NCBI RefSeq assembly: GCF_000016125.1 | Contig: NC_009135.1 | Span: forward strand, 620,001-684,000 | DNA: 64,000 nt | Source: Methanococcus maripaludis C5 | GTDB lineage: Archaea > AGJL01 > Methanococci > Methanococcales > Methanococcaceae | Direction: 5' to 3' | Shown here: one piece after another, positions 10,102 to 20,663 of the stretch | How positions within the stretch are numbered: position 1 is the stretch's first letter | Layout: every line of letters begins with the position of its first letter | Notes under the pieces: generated by a model | Databases searched by the model: none | What the model saw: only the letters and a program-made list of their open reading frames with translations | What the model was told of the DNA's origin: nothing | Translations under genes and position numbers: made by a program

Positions 10102-11406
10102 ATGAATGTTATAAAAAATGTAGTATGCCCTTTCTGCGGAACTCTTTGCGATGACATTGAATGTTTTGTGGAATCGGGACATATTTTAAAGACAAGAAAC
10201 GCATGCAGGATCGGCCACAGTAAGTTTACACACAGAAAAGGAGCTGTAAGATATACAGAACCGCTCTACCGTGAAAACAAAAAAGATGATTTTAAGAAAA
10301 TCGACTTTGATACTGCAATTGAAAAAACTGCTGAAATTTTAGTAAATGCTAAAAAACCTCTTATTTATGGATTTTCTGCAACAGAATGTTATGCACACAT
10401 TGAAGGAATGAAGCTGGCTGAATAAATAAGGGGAATTGTGAGCAATACTGCCGAAGTATGCCGCGGTCCAAGTGTTTGGGCGCTTCAGGATGTCTGGTAC
10501 CCGATATGTACGCCAGGTGAAGTTAAAAACAGGGCCGATGTTGTAATTTACTGGGGTTCAAACCCGATGCATGCACATCCAAGACACATGAGCAGATATG
10601 GAGTTTTCCCAAGAGGCTTTTTCAGGGGTCGCGGAAGAAACGATAGAATTTTAATTGTGGTGGATCCAAGGGAAACAGATACTGCAAAATTAGCAGATAT
10701 TCATTTAAAAGTTGATCCACACAAGGATTATGAATTGATAAGTGCGATAAGATCTGCTTTAAAAGGTTTTGAACTTCAGTCTGAAACTGTTGCAGGAATT
10801 CCTAAAGAAACGATATATGAAACTGTTGAAATACTGAAAAATGCGCAGTTTGGGGAACTTTTTTTTGCAATGGGCGTTACACATACTGCGGGAAAGCACA
10901 GAAACATCGATACTGCAATCGAACTTGTAATTTATTTAAATGCACAAACTAAATTTACGCTGATTCCAATGAGGGGCCACTACAATGTAAATGGCTTTAA
11001 TCAGGTGTGCACTTGGATCAGCGGATTTCCTCTATGTGTGGACTATTCAAGAGTATTTCCAGAATTTAATCCGGGAGAAACGAGTGTAACTGATACATTA
11101 CTTAGAAATGAAGCAGACGCGATGCTAAATATTGCATCAGACCCCGGAGCGCATTTTCCGCAGAATGCAGTTAAAAGAATGTCTAAAATTCCTTTAATTT
11201 GCATTGATCCACACGAAACTCCAACTTCAGTTCTTGCAAATATAATTCTCCCCCCAACGATTGCAGGTGTGGAAGATACCGGAACTGCCTATAGGATGGA
11301 TGGAGTTCCGTTAGAGCTTAGAAAAGTAATCGATCCGCCTGAAAACACACTTGCAGATCGGGAAATATTAAAAAGAATATCGAAAAAAGTAGCAGAACTG
11401 CTTTAA
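10102..11406 (+). pseudogene. Formylmethanofuran dehydrogenase subunit B homologue split by one in-frame TAA
   Basis: FwdB/FmdB is the molybdopterin-binding catalytic subunit that reduces CO2 at the first step of methanogenesis. The reading frame runs from ATG 10102 (GGGTGA upstream) to 11406, 434 codons, close to full family length. It begins KNVVCPFCGTLCDD, and later has TAEVCRGPSVWALQD, with cysteine at the metal-ligand position that is selenocysteine in some paralogues, and SNPMHAHPRHMSRYG. A single TAA at 10423-10425, in KLAE*IRGIVSN, breaks it after 107 residues. The frame reopens at once, and GTG at 10438 is preceded by AGGGGAATT, so the second part could be translated separately. TAA cannot encode selenocysteine or pyrrolysine. 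It is either a recent nonsense mutation, a working split gene, or a sequence error. Confidence 0.85.
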
Positions 11407-11415
11407 TTAATAATT

Positions 11416-12045
11416 TTATTTTTTATTATTAAATAATTTTTCTCTATAGTAGCTATTTGAAGTATAGATCGCAGCAAGGGGGTTGTGGCCCAAAACTCTA
11501 TCTTTAACGCCAATAACGGTAACTGGAGCTTCTGAATATTTTATAAATAATGAGTCGTGCCCAACACAGAGTCCTAGTATAATATTTAGATCTGTTTTTG
11601 TTTCGTTTAAAAATAATGCTTGGCCGATAGGATTACACATTGCTTCATATTCATATTCGTGAACTTTTTCATTTTCTGTTATTTTTATGAATTCTTTTGA
11701 AATGCTTCCTGCTTTACAAACAACGGATTCAACTTCAAAATTATGATCCAAAAACATGTTTTGTAAAATTCCTGCTTCTTTTGAAAGTCCAGTACAAAAT
11801 GCAATTCCAAGTTTTTTATAATCCATTTTTTTCGCAAACAAAATAGTTTCTTCGATTCGAGTAAGTTTGCAGTAGCCTTCTGATTCTACAAGCGCAGAAT
11901 TGTATGCAATTTTTTCATTTTCTTCTTCCAAATATAATTCTTTACTTTTTTCAATGACTTTGGCAGAATTTGGACATTTTTTCGGCAATTTTTCAACTTC
12001 ACCAGATTTACAGGCTTTTATATTGCACAATGCACAGTAATACAT
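11416..12045 (-). CDS. DUF1847-like cysteine-containing protein
   Basis: The 209-residue protein starts MYYCALCNIKACKSGE and continues with cysteines in KKCPNS, GYCKLTR, IAFCTGLSKE, CKAGS, EAMCNPIGQA and GLCVGHDSLF. This pattern matches the DUF1847 family, a group of probable metal-binding proteins of unknown function found in anaerobes. I choose ATG at 12045 because GGTGA lies just before it; a longer frame upstream adds 30 hydrophobic residues with no binding site. It is convergent with the broken fwdB homologue and follows the flavin-binding gene upstream by about 50 bases, possibly in one transcript. Confidence 0.7.
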   Translation of the reverse strand: MYYCALCNIKACKSGEVEKLPKKCPNSAKVIEKSKELYLEEENEKIAYNSALVESEGYCKLTRIEETILFAKKMDYKKLGIAFCTGLSKEAGILQNMFLDHNFEVESVVCKAGSISKEFIKITENEKVHEYEYEAMCNPIGQALFLNETKTDLNIILGLCVGHDSLFIKYSEAPVTVIGVKDRVLGHNPLAAIYTSNSYYREKLFNNKK

Positions 12046-12097
12046 TAAATTCACCAGGGTAGTTACATTAAATATATTATATGTTATTATGTTGATT

Positions 12098-12580
12098 TTA
12101 TTCATCACTATTTTTAAGAGCAACAATGTCCCCAACGTCAGTTAATTTCCAAACGTAAGTGTTGTCAACAGTAATTAGGTTTTCCAAGGGTTCTCCCGGG
12201 TTATGCCCAAGTGCCTCTAAAACTATTTTCGATAGATTTTTTGAAACGATTAGATCTACAAACTGTTTTCTGATTTCTTTCTTTTTTTCTAAATGATATT
12301 CTGGAACGATTTTTCCTTGAAGGGTTATAAATTTATAACAAGACATATCATCAGAATATCTTTCAATTTCTACTGATACATAAGGGTTATTTTTTAAAAG
12401 CTCAATTTTACGACCGTATTTTGTCGAAAGAAAGTACAAATTATTTTCGTTGAATACGTATAGAAATGGTGCAATGTATGGATATTTCGATCCCGAAAAC
12501 GCAATTCTTGAAATATGGTTCTTTTCTATGAGTAAATCGTATTCTTCACGAGTCATCTTAGGAATTTTAAAAACCATCAT
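12098..12580 (-). CDS. Pyridoxamine 5'-phosphate oxidase-like split-barrel protein
   Basis: The 160-residue protein resembles the small flavin-binding split-barrel family related to pyridoxamine phosphate oxidase and to nitroimidazole-resistance proteins. The N-terminus has a helix then the strand pattern RIAFSGSKYPYIAPFLYVF, a later FLSTKYGRKIELLKNNPYVSVEIE (phosphate and FMN contact region), and a C-terminal strand TYVWKLTDVGDIVAL. The start is ATG at 12580 (or the adjacent ATG at 12577) after GAGGGG. The substrate is unknown. Its start lies 330 bases from nifH on the other strand. Confidence 0.75.
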   Translation of the reverse strand: MMVFKIPKMTREEYDLLIEKNHISRIAFSGSKYPYIAPFLYVFNENNLYFLSTKYGRKIELLKNNPYVSVEIERYSDDMSCYKFITLQGKIVPEYHLEKKKEIRKQFVDLIVSKNLSKIVLEALGHNPGEPLENLITVDNTYVWKLTDVGDIVALKNSDE

Positions 12581-12796
12581 AAATCCCCTCAAAATAAATT
12601 TTCATAGGATATTATCTGATTTTTAAGATTGATATAATTTTGTTTAATTTATAATTTTTATATTCCTCTTCACGATTTTTCCAATTATTAACTATTATTA
12701 ATTACCTTTTTACTTAAAAGTTAATTTAAACTAATTAAAAGGGGTCTTTTTAGTTTTTATGGCGTGATTATCGCTGTTTTTTCGATAGATCCGAAA

Positions 12797-12808
12797 ACTT
12801 TATATAGT
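12797..12808 (+). promoter_or_regulatory. nif operon promoter (BRE/TATA)
   Basis: CTTTATATAGTA at 12798-12809 is a strong archaeal box A with an A-rich BRE-like CCGAAAA just upstream. It predicts transcription start near 12825-12833, so the first NrpR-type operator lies at the start site and the second just downstream of it. The rest of the 12581-12790 gap is AT-rich, and I see no gene in it. Confidence 0.8.
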
Positions 12809-12832
12809 AAACCACAGTATAGCATAGATCAC

Positions 12833-12848
12833 CGGAAATAAACTTCCG
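12833..12848 (+). promoter_or_regulatory. nif operator 1 (NrpR-type)
   Basis: CGGAAATAAACTTCCG fits GGAA-N6-TTCC, the known operator of the nitrogen repressor NrpR in M. maripaludis, extended by one C/G pair. It lies about 25 bases after the TATA box, where bound repressor would block initiation under ammonia. 2-Oxoglutarate is known to release NrpR. Confidence 0.88.
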
Positions 12849-12864
12849 TATAATAACTAAGAGA

Positions 12865-12882
12865 TCGGAATTAGATTTCCGA
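12865..12882 (+). promoter_or_regulatory. nif operator 2 (NrpR-type)
   Basis: TCGGAATTAGATTTCCGA is a second GGAA-N6-TTCC site with two extra symmetric bases on each side, centred 33 bases downstream of operator 1. Two tandem operators in the nif leader are known in M. maripaludis, where the second allows graded repression. This site has the longer symmetry of the two. Confidence 0.87.
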
Positions 12883-12907
12883 AAGACAACAATACATAGA
12901 GGCCTAA

Positions 12908-13738
<831 letters not shown>

Positions 13739-13779
13739 ATAAATTAAATTAATTACCTTAAATTTTCAAGAGGGCAAAA

Positions 13780-14097
13780 ATGAAAATGATTAGAGCAGTA
13801 GTCAGACCAAGTAAAGCAGAAGAAGTTGTAGATGCACTCGCTGAATCCGGATGCGTAGCTTTAACAAAGATGGACGTTATCGGAAGAGGAAAACAAAAAG
13901 GAATCAAAATCGACCAGATATACTACGACGAACTTCCAAAAACAATGCTTATGATTGTAGTTGAAGACGACGCAGCAGAAAGTGTTGTTGAAATAGTTAC
14001 AAAAACTGCATACACAGGAAACTTCGGTGACGGTAAGATATTCGTTTCCCCTGTAGAAGAAGCATACACCGTTAGAACAAGATCATGCGGATTATAA
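13780..14097 (+). CDS. nifI1: Nitrogen regulatory PII-like protein NifI1
   Basis: NifI1 is a PII (GlnB) family protein that, with NifI2, inhibits nitrogenase after ammonia addition and releases it when 2-oxoglutarate and ATP rise. The 105-residue protein starts MKMIRAVVRPSKAEEVVDAL and has the C-terminal PII strand GDGKIFVSPVEEAYTVRT. It lacks the uridylylated Tyr loop of classical GlnB. The gene sits between nifH and nifD, a position peculiar to archaea and some anaerobic bacteria, and starts after AAGAGGG. Confidence 0.96.
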   Translation: MKMIRAVVRPSKAEEVVDALAESGCVALTKMDVIGRGKQKGIKIDQIYYDELPKTMLMIVVEDDAAESVVEIVTKTAYTGNFGDGKIFVSPVEEAYTVRTRSCGL

Positions 14098-14106
14098 GGT
14101 GATTCT

Positions 14107-14472
14107 ATGAAAGAGATAATCGCAATAATCCGGCCAAGTAAAATGGCTGCAACAAAAAATGTCCTTGAAGGCCTTGGATTTCCAGCAATGACTGCAAACA
14201 GGGTTCTTGGAAGGGGAAAACAAAAAGCAATTGTTGGAGAACTCGGTTTCGAAGTTGACAACAAAGAATTGTTATCCCAGCCGGGGGACATGAGATACAT
14301 CCCAAAAACAATGATGACATTAATTGTTCCAGATGAGGATGCAAGCCTTGTAGTCGAAGCAATTATGAAAGTAAATAAATCTGGTCAATACGGAGACGGA
14401 AAAATTTTCGTTTGTCCAATTGATGATATAATCACAGTGAGAACCTCTGACAGAGGAGAATCTGCACTTTAA
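14107..14472 (+). CDS. nifI2: Nitrogen regulatory PII-like protein NifI2
   Basis: NifI2 is the second PII-like partner needed for nitrogenase switch-off; the NifI1-NifI2 complex binds the MoFe protein. The 121-residue protein has a longer T-loop (GFEVDNKELLSQPGDMRYIP) than NifI1 and the same C-terminal strand GDGKIFVCPIDDIITVRT. It begins nine bases after nifI1 with GGTGA as binding site, so the two are translationally linked and probably made in equal amounts. Confidence 0.96.
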   Translation: MKEIIAIIRPSKMAATKNVLEGLGFPAMTANRVLGRGKQKAIVGELGFEVDNKELLSQPGDMRYIPKTMMTLIVPDEDASLVVEAIMKVNKSGQYGDGKIFVCPIDDIITVRTSDRGESAL

Positions 14473-14525
14473 TTGAATAAACCCCAAATAAATATACCCT
14501 TTAAAAATTTTTTAGGAGAGCGAAC

Positions 14526-15956
14526 ATGCCATTCTGTTTATTGGATGTAGATAAAGATATCCCTGAAAGAGAACAACACGTTTACATCAAAGATTCAAAA
14601 GATACAAACGGACATTGCCAAAAATGTAATACCACCACGATCCCTGGAAGTATGACCGAAAGAGGCTGTGCTTTTGCAGGAGTTAAAGGTGTGATTACTG
14701 GTGCAATAAAAGACGTACTACAAATAGTACACTCGCCTGTTGGATGTTCCGCATACGGAAACGGTACAACAAAAAGATACCCAACAAACTCAACAATGCC
14801 TGATGGAAGTACATTCCCAGTTGAAAACTTCAACCTCAAACACATTGTCGGAACAGACTTAACTGAATCCGATGTTGTATTTGGTGGAATGAACAAACTC
14901 AAAAAAGTAATTCGAGAAGGCGCAAAAGAGTACCCTTTCGTAAATGCAATCTACGTTTACGCAACATGTACAACGGGTCTTATCGGAGACGACTTAGATG
15001 CAGTATGTAAAGAAATGCAAGCAGAACTTGGAAAAGATGTTGTAGCATTCAATGCTCCAGGATTTGCAGGACCAACACAATCAAAAGGACACCACGTAGG
15101 AAACTACACGATATTTTCAAAATTGGTTGGAACAAAAGAACCTCTAGAAACAACCGATTACGACATCAACCTTATTGGAGAATATAACATCGATGGTGAC
15201 TACTGGGTCCTTGAAAAATACTTCGATGCTATGGGCATCAGAGTTCTCAGTAAATTTACTGGAGATGCATGCCACGATGAGCTCTGCTGGATGCACAAAG
15301 CAAAATTAAGCCTTGTAAGATGCCAAAGATCTGCAACATACGTAGCAAAATTAATTGAAGAAAAATACGGTGTACCATACATTAAAGTAGATTTCTTCGG
15401 TCCAGAATACTGTGCTGAAAACTTAAGAACAGTAGGTAAATTCTTCGGAAAAGAAATTGAAGCTGAAGCTGTTATTAAAAAAGAAATGGAAAAAATCCAG
15501 CCTGAACTTGATTTCTACAAATCAAAATTACAGGGTAAAAAAGTTTGGATTTCAGCAGGAGGTCCAAAAAGCTGGCACTTATCCAAACCACTCGAAGAAT
15601 ACTTAGGAATGGACGTGGTAGCACTTTCCGGTCTTTTCGAACACGAAGATGGATACGAAAAAATGCAGGAAAGGGCAAAAGATGGTACAATTATCATTGA
15701 CGACCTGAACACACTTGAAATGGAAGAAGTTGTTGAAAAATACCACCCCGAAATCGTTCTTGGAGGTATCAAAGAGAAATATTTCTTCCACAAATTGGGA
15801 GTATCTTCAGTAATGATACACTCTTACGAAAACGGCCCATACATCGGATTCGAAGGATTCGTAAACTTAGCAAAAGACATTTACACAGCAATATACAACC
15901 CAGCTTGGAGTTTAATGGAATTTGAAGACGAAGAGCCAGGTGATACAAATGAGTGA
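14526..15956 (+). CDS. nifD: Nitrogenase MoFe protein, alpha chain
   Basis: NifD holds the FeMo-cofactor and shares the P-cluster with NifK. The 476-residue protein shows the P-cluster cysteine segments [20 protein letters not shown] and [10 protein letters not shown], the FeMo-cofactor Cys in [11 protein letters not shown], and the cofactor His in [16 protein letters not shown]. The binding site is TAGGAGAG before ATG 14526. Its last eight bases overlap the start of nifK (ATGAGTGA), which suggests coupled translation of the two subunits. Confidence 0.97.
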   Translation: MPFCLLDVDKDIPEREQHVYIKDSKDTNGHCQKCNTTTIPGSMTERGCAFAGVKGVITGAIKDVLQIVHSPVGCSAYGNGTTKRYPTNSTMPDGSTFPVENFNLKHIVGTDLTESDVVFGGMNKLKKVIREGAKEYPFVNAIYVYATCTTGLIGDDLDAVCKEMQAELGKDVVAFNAPGFAGPTQSKGHHVGNYTIFSKLVGTKEPLETTDYDINLIGEYNIDGDYWVLEKYFDAMGIRVLSKFTGDACHDELCWMHKAKLSLVRCQRSATYVAKLIEEKYGVPYIKVDFFGPEYCAENLRTVGKFFGKEIEAEAVIKKEMEKIQPELDFYKSKLQGKKVWISAGGPKSWHLSKPLEEYLGMDVVALSGLFEHEDGYEKMQERAKDGTIIIDDLNTLEMEEVVEKYHPEIVLGGIKEKYFFHKLGVSSVMIHSYENGPYIGFEGFVNLAKDIYTAIYNPAWSLMEFEDEEPGDTNE

Positions 15957-17337
15957 ATTAAACGTAATCAAAAAAGAAAGAACTGCGGTAATCAACCCGC
16001 TTGTAACCTGCCAGCCATTAGGTGCAATGTATGCAGTAATGGGAATTTATAGGGGAATGCCTTTAGTTCACGGATCACAAGGATGTTCAACATTCGTAAG
16101 ATACGGATTCTCAAGACACTATAGGGAACCTGCAGATATTGCAGTAACTTCACTTCACGAAGATGCAGCAGTATTCGGTGGAAGAAAAAACTTGATTTCT
16201 GGTCTTGGAAACTTGGCACAAAGATTTAAACCTGATGTAATGGGTGTTGTAACAACCTGTTCAAGTGAAATCATCGGAGATGACGTTGGTGGTTTCATTA
16301 AAACAGCTAAACAAGAAATTGTAAAGAAAATGGGAGAAGAAGCTGCTAACAAAATCAAAATTGTTCAGATTAACACCCCAAGTTTCGTTGAACACCAGTA
16401 CAAAGGATACGACAATGCAATAAAAGCAATTGTTGATACTTTGGCTGAACCAAAAGACGAAGAAAATGGAAAATTAAACATTGTTCCAGGAATTGTAAAC
16501 CCTGGAGACATCAGGGAAGTAAAACACATGCTTTCACTCATGGGAGTTGAAGGTATTTTACTTACCGATACATCTGATCCATTTGATTCGCCACTCAGAC
16601 CTTCAGTCGCAGAAAAAACCCCTTACTACCAAAAAGGTGGAACAACGCTTGCAGAAATTCAAGACTGTGCAAACTCACTTGGTACAATTTCACTTGCTAA
16701 CTATGCAAGCAGTGCTCCTGCTTCACTCGAGAAAAAATACAACATGCCTTCAAAAGTAAGCGAAGCACCAATTGGTATTAAAAATACTGACAGCTTCATA
16801 AGAACCGTTAAAAAATTCACTGGAAACGACGTTACTGAAGAAATCCTTGACGAAAGAGGTATTGTAATTGACGCAATGGCAGACGTTGCATCAAGATACT
16901 TATTCGGAAGAACAGTGGCAATCTACGGTGACCCATCAATAACAGTAGGAATGGCAAGATTCATAACAGAACTTGGAATGATTCCTAAAGTGGTATGTAC
17001 TGGAGCTAAAAATGACTACTTTATTGATGACTTGAAAAAAGTAGCTAAAGAATCAGATGAAGATGTCGATGCACTCTTCGGACAAGACTTAAGAGCATTA
17101 GACGTTTACTTAAGAGAAAACCCAGTCGATTTATTGATTGGCCACTCAGATGGTAGATTGATGGCTAAAGACCTCGGAATACCACTATACAGAGTAGGAT
17201 ACCCAGTATATGATAGAGTAGGATACCAAAGAAGACCAATCATTGGATACAATGGTGCTTTGAACATTGTCGATGGAATTACAAACACAATCCTCGATAA
17301 ATACTACGAACCTCAAGACTGGAAACTCCAACAGTAA
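15949..17337 (+). CDS. nifK: Nitrogenase MoFe protein, beta chain
   Basis: NifK is the partner of NifD and supplies the other half of the P-cluster. The 462-residue protein has [28 protein letters not shown] and [13 protein letters not shown], the three P-cluster cysteine segments. I start it at ATG 15949 ([14 protein letters not shown]), preceded by GGTGA inside the end of nifD; an upstream in-frame ATG at 15922 has no binding site. It lacks the long N-terminal extension of some bacterial NifK proteins, as expected for the short archaeal type. Confidence 0.97.
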   Translation: MSELNVIKKERTAVINPLVTCQPLGAMYAVMGIYRGMPLVHGSQGCSTFVRYGFSRHYREPADIAVTSLHEDAAVFGGRKNLISGLGNLAQRFKPDVMGVVTTCSSEIIGDDVGGFIKTAKQEIVKKMGEEAANKIKIVQINTPSFVEHQYKGYDNAIKAIVDTLAEPKDEENGKLNIVPGIVNPGDIREVKHMLSLMGVEGILLTDTSDPFDSPLRPSVAEKTPYYQKGGTTLAEIQDCANSLGTISLANYASSAPASLEKKYNMPSKVSEAPIGIKNTDSFIRTVKKFTGNDVTEEILDERGIVIDAMADVASRYLFGRTVAIYGDPSITVGMARFITELGMIPKVVCTGAKNDYFIDDLKKVAKESDEDVDALFGQDLRALDVYLRENPVDLLIGHSDGRLMAKDLGIPLYRVGYPVYDRVGYQRRPIIGYNGALNIVDGITNTILDKYYEPQDWKLQQ

Positions 17338-17358
17338 GCCCTATTAAAGAGGAATACT

Positions 17359-18795
17359 ATGGCTTTGAACCTTGATACAGAAAACCGGAAAATGAAAAAT
17401 GGATGCGATGATTTTGACTTAGAAGTCAAAATCCCAAACTCCGTTTTCGAAAAATTAAAATCAATTGAAGCTTTAAAGGCCAGGGAATCACAAATGTGCA
17501 TCTCGGGTGAAGGCGATTCAATTCCTACATGTGACCAAAACTCGACCCCTGGAATGATTACCCAGAGATCCTGTGTATACGGGGGAGCAAGAGTTGTTTT
17601 AATGCCCATAACTAATGCAGTACATCTCGTACACGGTCCAATAGGCTGCGCAGCATGCACTTGGGACATTCGTGGAAGTAAATCTACCGCAGATAAACTT
17701 TATAAAAACGGATTCTCAACAGACTTGCAGGAATCAGATGTTGTATTTGGTGGAGAAAAAAAGCTTTATGAATCCATTTTGGAAGTAAATAAGCTTTATA
17801 ATCCCGGTGCAATATTTGTTTATTCCACTTGTGTAGTTGGTTTGATTGGAGATGATATCAAAGCAGTTTGTAAGCAGGCAGAAGAAGCAACAGGATGCAG
17901 AGTTATTCCGGTACAGTCAGAAGGGTTCAAAAGCTTTAATAAATCTGCAGGTCACAAACTCGCATGTGACGCAATGCTTGACTATTTAATTGGCACAGAA
18001 GAGCCAGAAGAAGAGCACCCATATGGTATTAATATAATTGGAGAATTCAATGTCGCAGGAGATCTCTGGGGAATTATTCCATTATATGAAAAAATGGGTG
18101 TAAAAGTACACACTGCAATTACTGGGGACTCAACAGTTTCCAAAGTTGCAAGTGCACACAAATCTAAATTGAATATAGTTCAATGCCAAAAATCATCTAA
18201 TTACTTAGCCGCCCAAATGGAAAAGAAATACGGAATACCTAGCATTAAAGTAAATTTCTTTGGAATCGATGAAACTACAAAGTCTTTAAGGGCTGTTGCA
18301 GAATTTTTCGGTGACGAAGAAATGATTAAAAGAACCGAAGAACTCATAAAATCAGAAGTTAAAAATCTTCGAGATGAAATTTCTGAATACAAAAAAGATC
18401 TAGCTGGAAGTACTGTAGCAATATATTCCGGAGCCCACAAATCATGGGCACTGGTAAGCGCATTTGGTGAACTCGATATGGAAATTATCATGAGTGGTAC
18501 CCAAAACGGAAAACCAGAAGATTACCAAAAAATTAGGGAGCACGTCTGCGAAGGTACATTAATTGTAGACGATGCAAGTTCAATGGAACTTGTACAGCTT
18601 CTCAAAGAATACAAACCTGACATATTAATTTCTGGAGCTAAAGAAAAATACCTATCACTGAAAAGTGGAGTTCCCCACTGTGATTTCAATCACGATAGGA
18701 TAACTGCATTCTCAGGTTTTCAGGGCTTCATAAATTTTGCAAGAGTTGTACATACCGCAGTTATGACGCCAGTGTGGAAACTTTCTAGAAAATGA
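17359..18795 (+). CDS. nifE: FeMo-cofactor assembly scaffold NifE
   Basis: NifE, with NifN, forms the scaffold on which the NifB product is matured to FeMo-cofactor before transfer to NifD. The 478-residue protein is a NifD paralogue, with TQRSCVYGGARVV, HGPIGCAACTWDIRG and YSTCVVGLIGDDI, which keep the cluster cysteines, but it lacks the cofactor-binding His segment of NifD. The start is ATG at 17359 after AGAGGAAT. It is followed 17 bases later by nifN. Confidence 0.95.
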   Translation: MALNLDTENRKMKNGCDDFDLEVKIPNSVFEKLKSIEALKARESQMCISGEGDSIPTCDQNSTPGMITQRSCVYGGARVVLMPITNAVHLVHGPIGCAACTWDIRGSKSTADKLYKNGFSTDLQESDVVFGGEKKLYESILEVNKLYNPGAIFVYSTCVVGLIGDDIKAVCKQAEEATGCRVIPVQSEGFKSFNKSAGHKLACDAMLDYLIGTEEPEEEHPYGINIIGEFNVAGDLWGIIPLYEKMGVKVHTAITGDSTVSKVASAHKSKLNIVQCQKSSNYLAAQMEKKYGIPSIKVNFFGIDETTKSLRAVAEFFGDEEMIKRTEELIKSEVKNLRDEISEYKKDLAGSTVAIYSGAHKSWALVSAFGELDMEIIMSGTQNGKPEDYQKIREHVCEGTLIVDDASSMELVQLLKEYKPDILISGAKEKYLSLKSGVPHCDFNHDRITAFSGFQGFINFARVVHTAVMTPVWKLSRK

Positions 18796-18812
18796 TGATT
18801 TAGAGGAATATT

Positions 18813-20189
18813 ATGACTGAAAAAAAATTTGCTGTAATAAATCCATGTAAAATATGCCAACCAATGGGTGCAATATTTGCATTAATGGGTGTAAAGCATT
18901 CAATGCCGTTAATACACGGATCGCACGGATGCAGCACGTACATGAGATTCCAACTTGGACGTCATTTTAAAGAAGCTGTAAACGTGGCATCTACATCAAT
19001 GAGTGAAGCAAATGCTGTACTCGGTGGTGAAGAAAATTTAAAACATGCGATCAGAAACGTGAGCAAAATTTACGGCCCTGAAATAATAGGTGTAACTACA
19101 AGCTGTCTTAGTGAAACTATTGGTGACGACGTTGAAGGGATCCTCCGGTTATTCAAGGCACAAAATGATGATTTGCCTGAAATAGTCCCTATATCAACCC
19201 CAAGCTATAAACATACGCACGTAGAAGGATACGATTCAACAGTTAAAGCACTAGTGGAACATTTAGCAACTCCATCTAAGCCAAATTCCAAGTTAAACGT
19301 GATTACTGGAATGGTTTCTCCGGGAGACATTGCAGAAACCAAGAAAATATTGCGTGAAATGGGTATAGACTCAATAATTCTAACCGATACTTCGGAATCT
19401 ATGGACGCCCCTTACGATGGAGAAGTTTCATTTGTGATGTCTGCAGGAACCACCGTGGAAGAACTTAAAGACACTGCAAATTCATTTGCAACGATTTCAC
19501 TCTGTAAGCACGCAAATTCCGCCGCCAAATTCCTCCATGATGCTTATGGAATAGAATCTGTGTCACCATATCTTCCAATAGGTCTGCAGAGTACTGATGA
19601 ATTTATGAATGAACTTTGTAAACTTACTAATAAAGAGATACCTGAACAGATAACTAGAGAACGTGGAAAATTAATTGACGCCATGATCGACGCCCACCAA
19701 CATAATTTCGGAAGAAAAGTTGTAATCTACGGCGATCCAGATGTCGTAGTTGGATTTACGAGATTTGTCTTGGAACTTGGAATGATTCCTTCAATCGTCT
19801 GTACAGGAAGCGAAAGTAAAACTTTCGTTGAAGACATCAAAGCAGTAACTAAAGATAGCAAACATAAACCAGTAATCTTAGCTCCAGGAGATCTCTACGA
19901 TCTCCATGAAGAAATTAAAAAATCAAAAGTGGATCTTTTAATTGGAAATTCATACGGTTCAAGAATTGCAGGTGCCGAAAATATTCCATTAATTCGAATG
20001 GGTTTTCCAATCTATGATAGAGTTGGAGCTCAAAGAATAACTTGCGTAGGATATACTGCAGGAATTAGGCTTGTAGATACTATAACCAACACCATACTCG
20101 ACAGGTACTTTGACGAGTTTGGATGGGCATTAAATGAAGATACAGAGGTAGACCATGGAGACTTTGAAAGTAGCCATTGCATCAACTGA
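18813..20189 (+). CDS. nifN: FeMo-cofactor assembly scaffold NifN
   Basis: NifN is the NifK-like half of the NifEN scaffold. The 458-residue protein has INPCKICQPMGAIFALMG, HGSHGCSTYMRFQLGRHF and GVTTSCLSETIGDDVEG. Its start, ATG 18813, follows AGAGGAAT. The last 35 bases overlap nifX in another frame. No nifB is present in the window, so the cofactor precursor must be made by a gene elsewhere. Confidence 0.94.
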   Translation: MTEKKFAVINPCKICQPMGAIFALMGVKHSMPLIHGSHGCSTYMRFQLGRHFKEAVNVASTSMSEANAVLGGEENLKHAIRNVSKIYGPEIIGVTTSCLSETIGDDVEGILRLFKAQNDDLPEIVPISTPSYKHTHVEGYDSTVKALVEHLATPSKPNSKLNVITGMVSPGDIAETKKILREMGIDSIILTDTSESMDAPYDGEVSFVMSAGTTVEELKDTANSFATISLCKHANSAAKFLHDAYGIESVSPYLPIGLQSTDEFMNELCKLTNKEIPEQITRERGKLIDAMIDAHQHNFGRKVVIYGDPDVVVGFTRFVLELGMIPSIVCTGSESKTFVEDIKAVTKDSKHKPVILAPGDLYDLHEEIKKSKVDLLIGNSYGSRIAGAENIPLIRMGFPIYDRVGAQRITCVGYTAGIRLVDTITNTILDRYFDEFGWALNEDTEVDHGDFESSHCIN

Positions 20190-20475
20190 TGGCGTAAACG
20201 TCAACATGCACTTTGGAGCTGCCACACATTTTCTTATTTTTGAAGTAAAAGATAATGTGGCAGAATTCATGGAATTTAGGGAAAACCCAACAACGACAAT
20301 AAAAGAGCACACTGATAGGTGGATCCACGCACTCGATCTTTTAAAAGACTGTGGTGCAATCTTTTGCAGTAGAATTGGAGATAATCCCAAATCCGTTCTC
20401 GAAGAAAAAGGCATGAAAGTAATTGCAACAGAAAATACATTAAAAGACGCTTTAAAGGAATTTTTAACCGCCTAA
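20155..20475 (+). CDS. nifX: NifX/NifB-C-terminal family cofactor carrier
   Basis: NifX-type proteins bind the iron-molybdenum cofactor precursors between NifB and NifEN. The 106-residue protein starts METLKVAIASTDGVNVNMHFG, with the HFG motif typical of the dinitrogenase iron-molybdenum cofactor binding fold, and ends in KVIATENTLKDALKEF. The start overlaps nifN by 35 bases, and GAGGTAG lies just upstream. It is the last gene of the operon; 575 bases without a gene follow. Confidence 0.93.
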   Translation: METLKVAIASTDGVNVNMHFGAATHFLIFEVKDNVAEFMEFRENPTTTIKEHTDRWIHALDLLKDCGAIFCSRIGDNPKSVLEEKGMKVIATENTLKDALKEFLTA

Positions 20476-20506
20476 TTACCTATTACTTATCAAATTTTAG
20501 TTATTA

Positions 20507-20599
20507 TGCGGTTTTCAAAATGATTACCCGACCTTAAGAACTTAATCCATTATGAACAGTGGATCTAGGGGTTTTATCACTAATTTCGCTAAAACCGCA
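20507..20599 (+). ncRNA. Candidate structured RNA downstream of nifX
   Basis: TGCGGTTTT (20507-20515) and AAAACCGCA (20591-20599) are exact reverse complements that could close a 93-base element. Inside it, TTAAGAACTTAA (20533-20544) is a small dyad. GGTTTTA (20570-20576) can also pair with TAAAACC (20590-20596), so two exclusive folds compete for the same 3' arm. The stretch is richer in G and C than its surroundings, which in AT-rich archaea often marks a functional RNA. It may be the end of the nif transcript, a separate small RNA, or an attenuator. I know no named family that matches. Confidence 0.35.
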
Positions 20600-20663
20600 C
20601 TTTTAAATTTTAACTTTGAAATTCTTTTTCTTAGGCCAAAAAGAGTTTAAAAAAGTAATTTTA

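Noticed and set aside
10423-10425. Stop codon in the fwdB homologue read as selenocysteine or pyrrolysine
   Set aside because: The codon is TAA, not TGA or TAG, and the usual selenocysteine position of the family, further on, is already an ordinary Cys codon.
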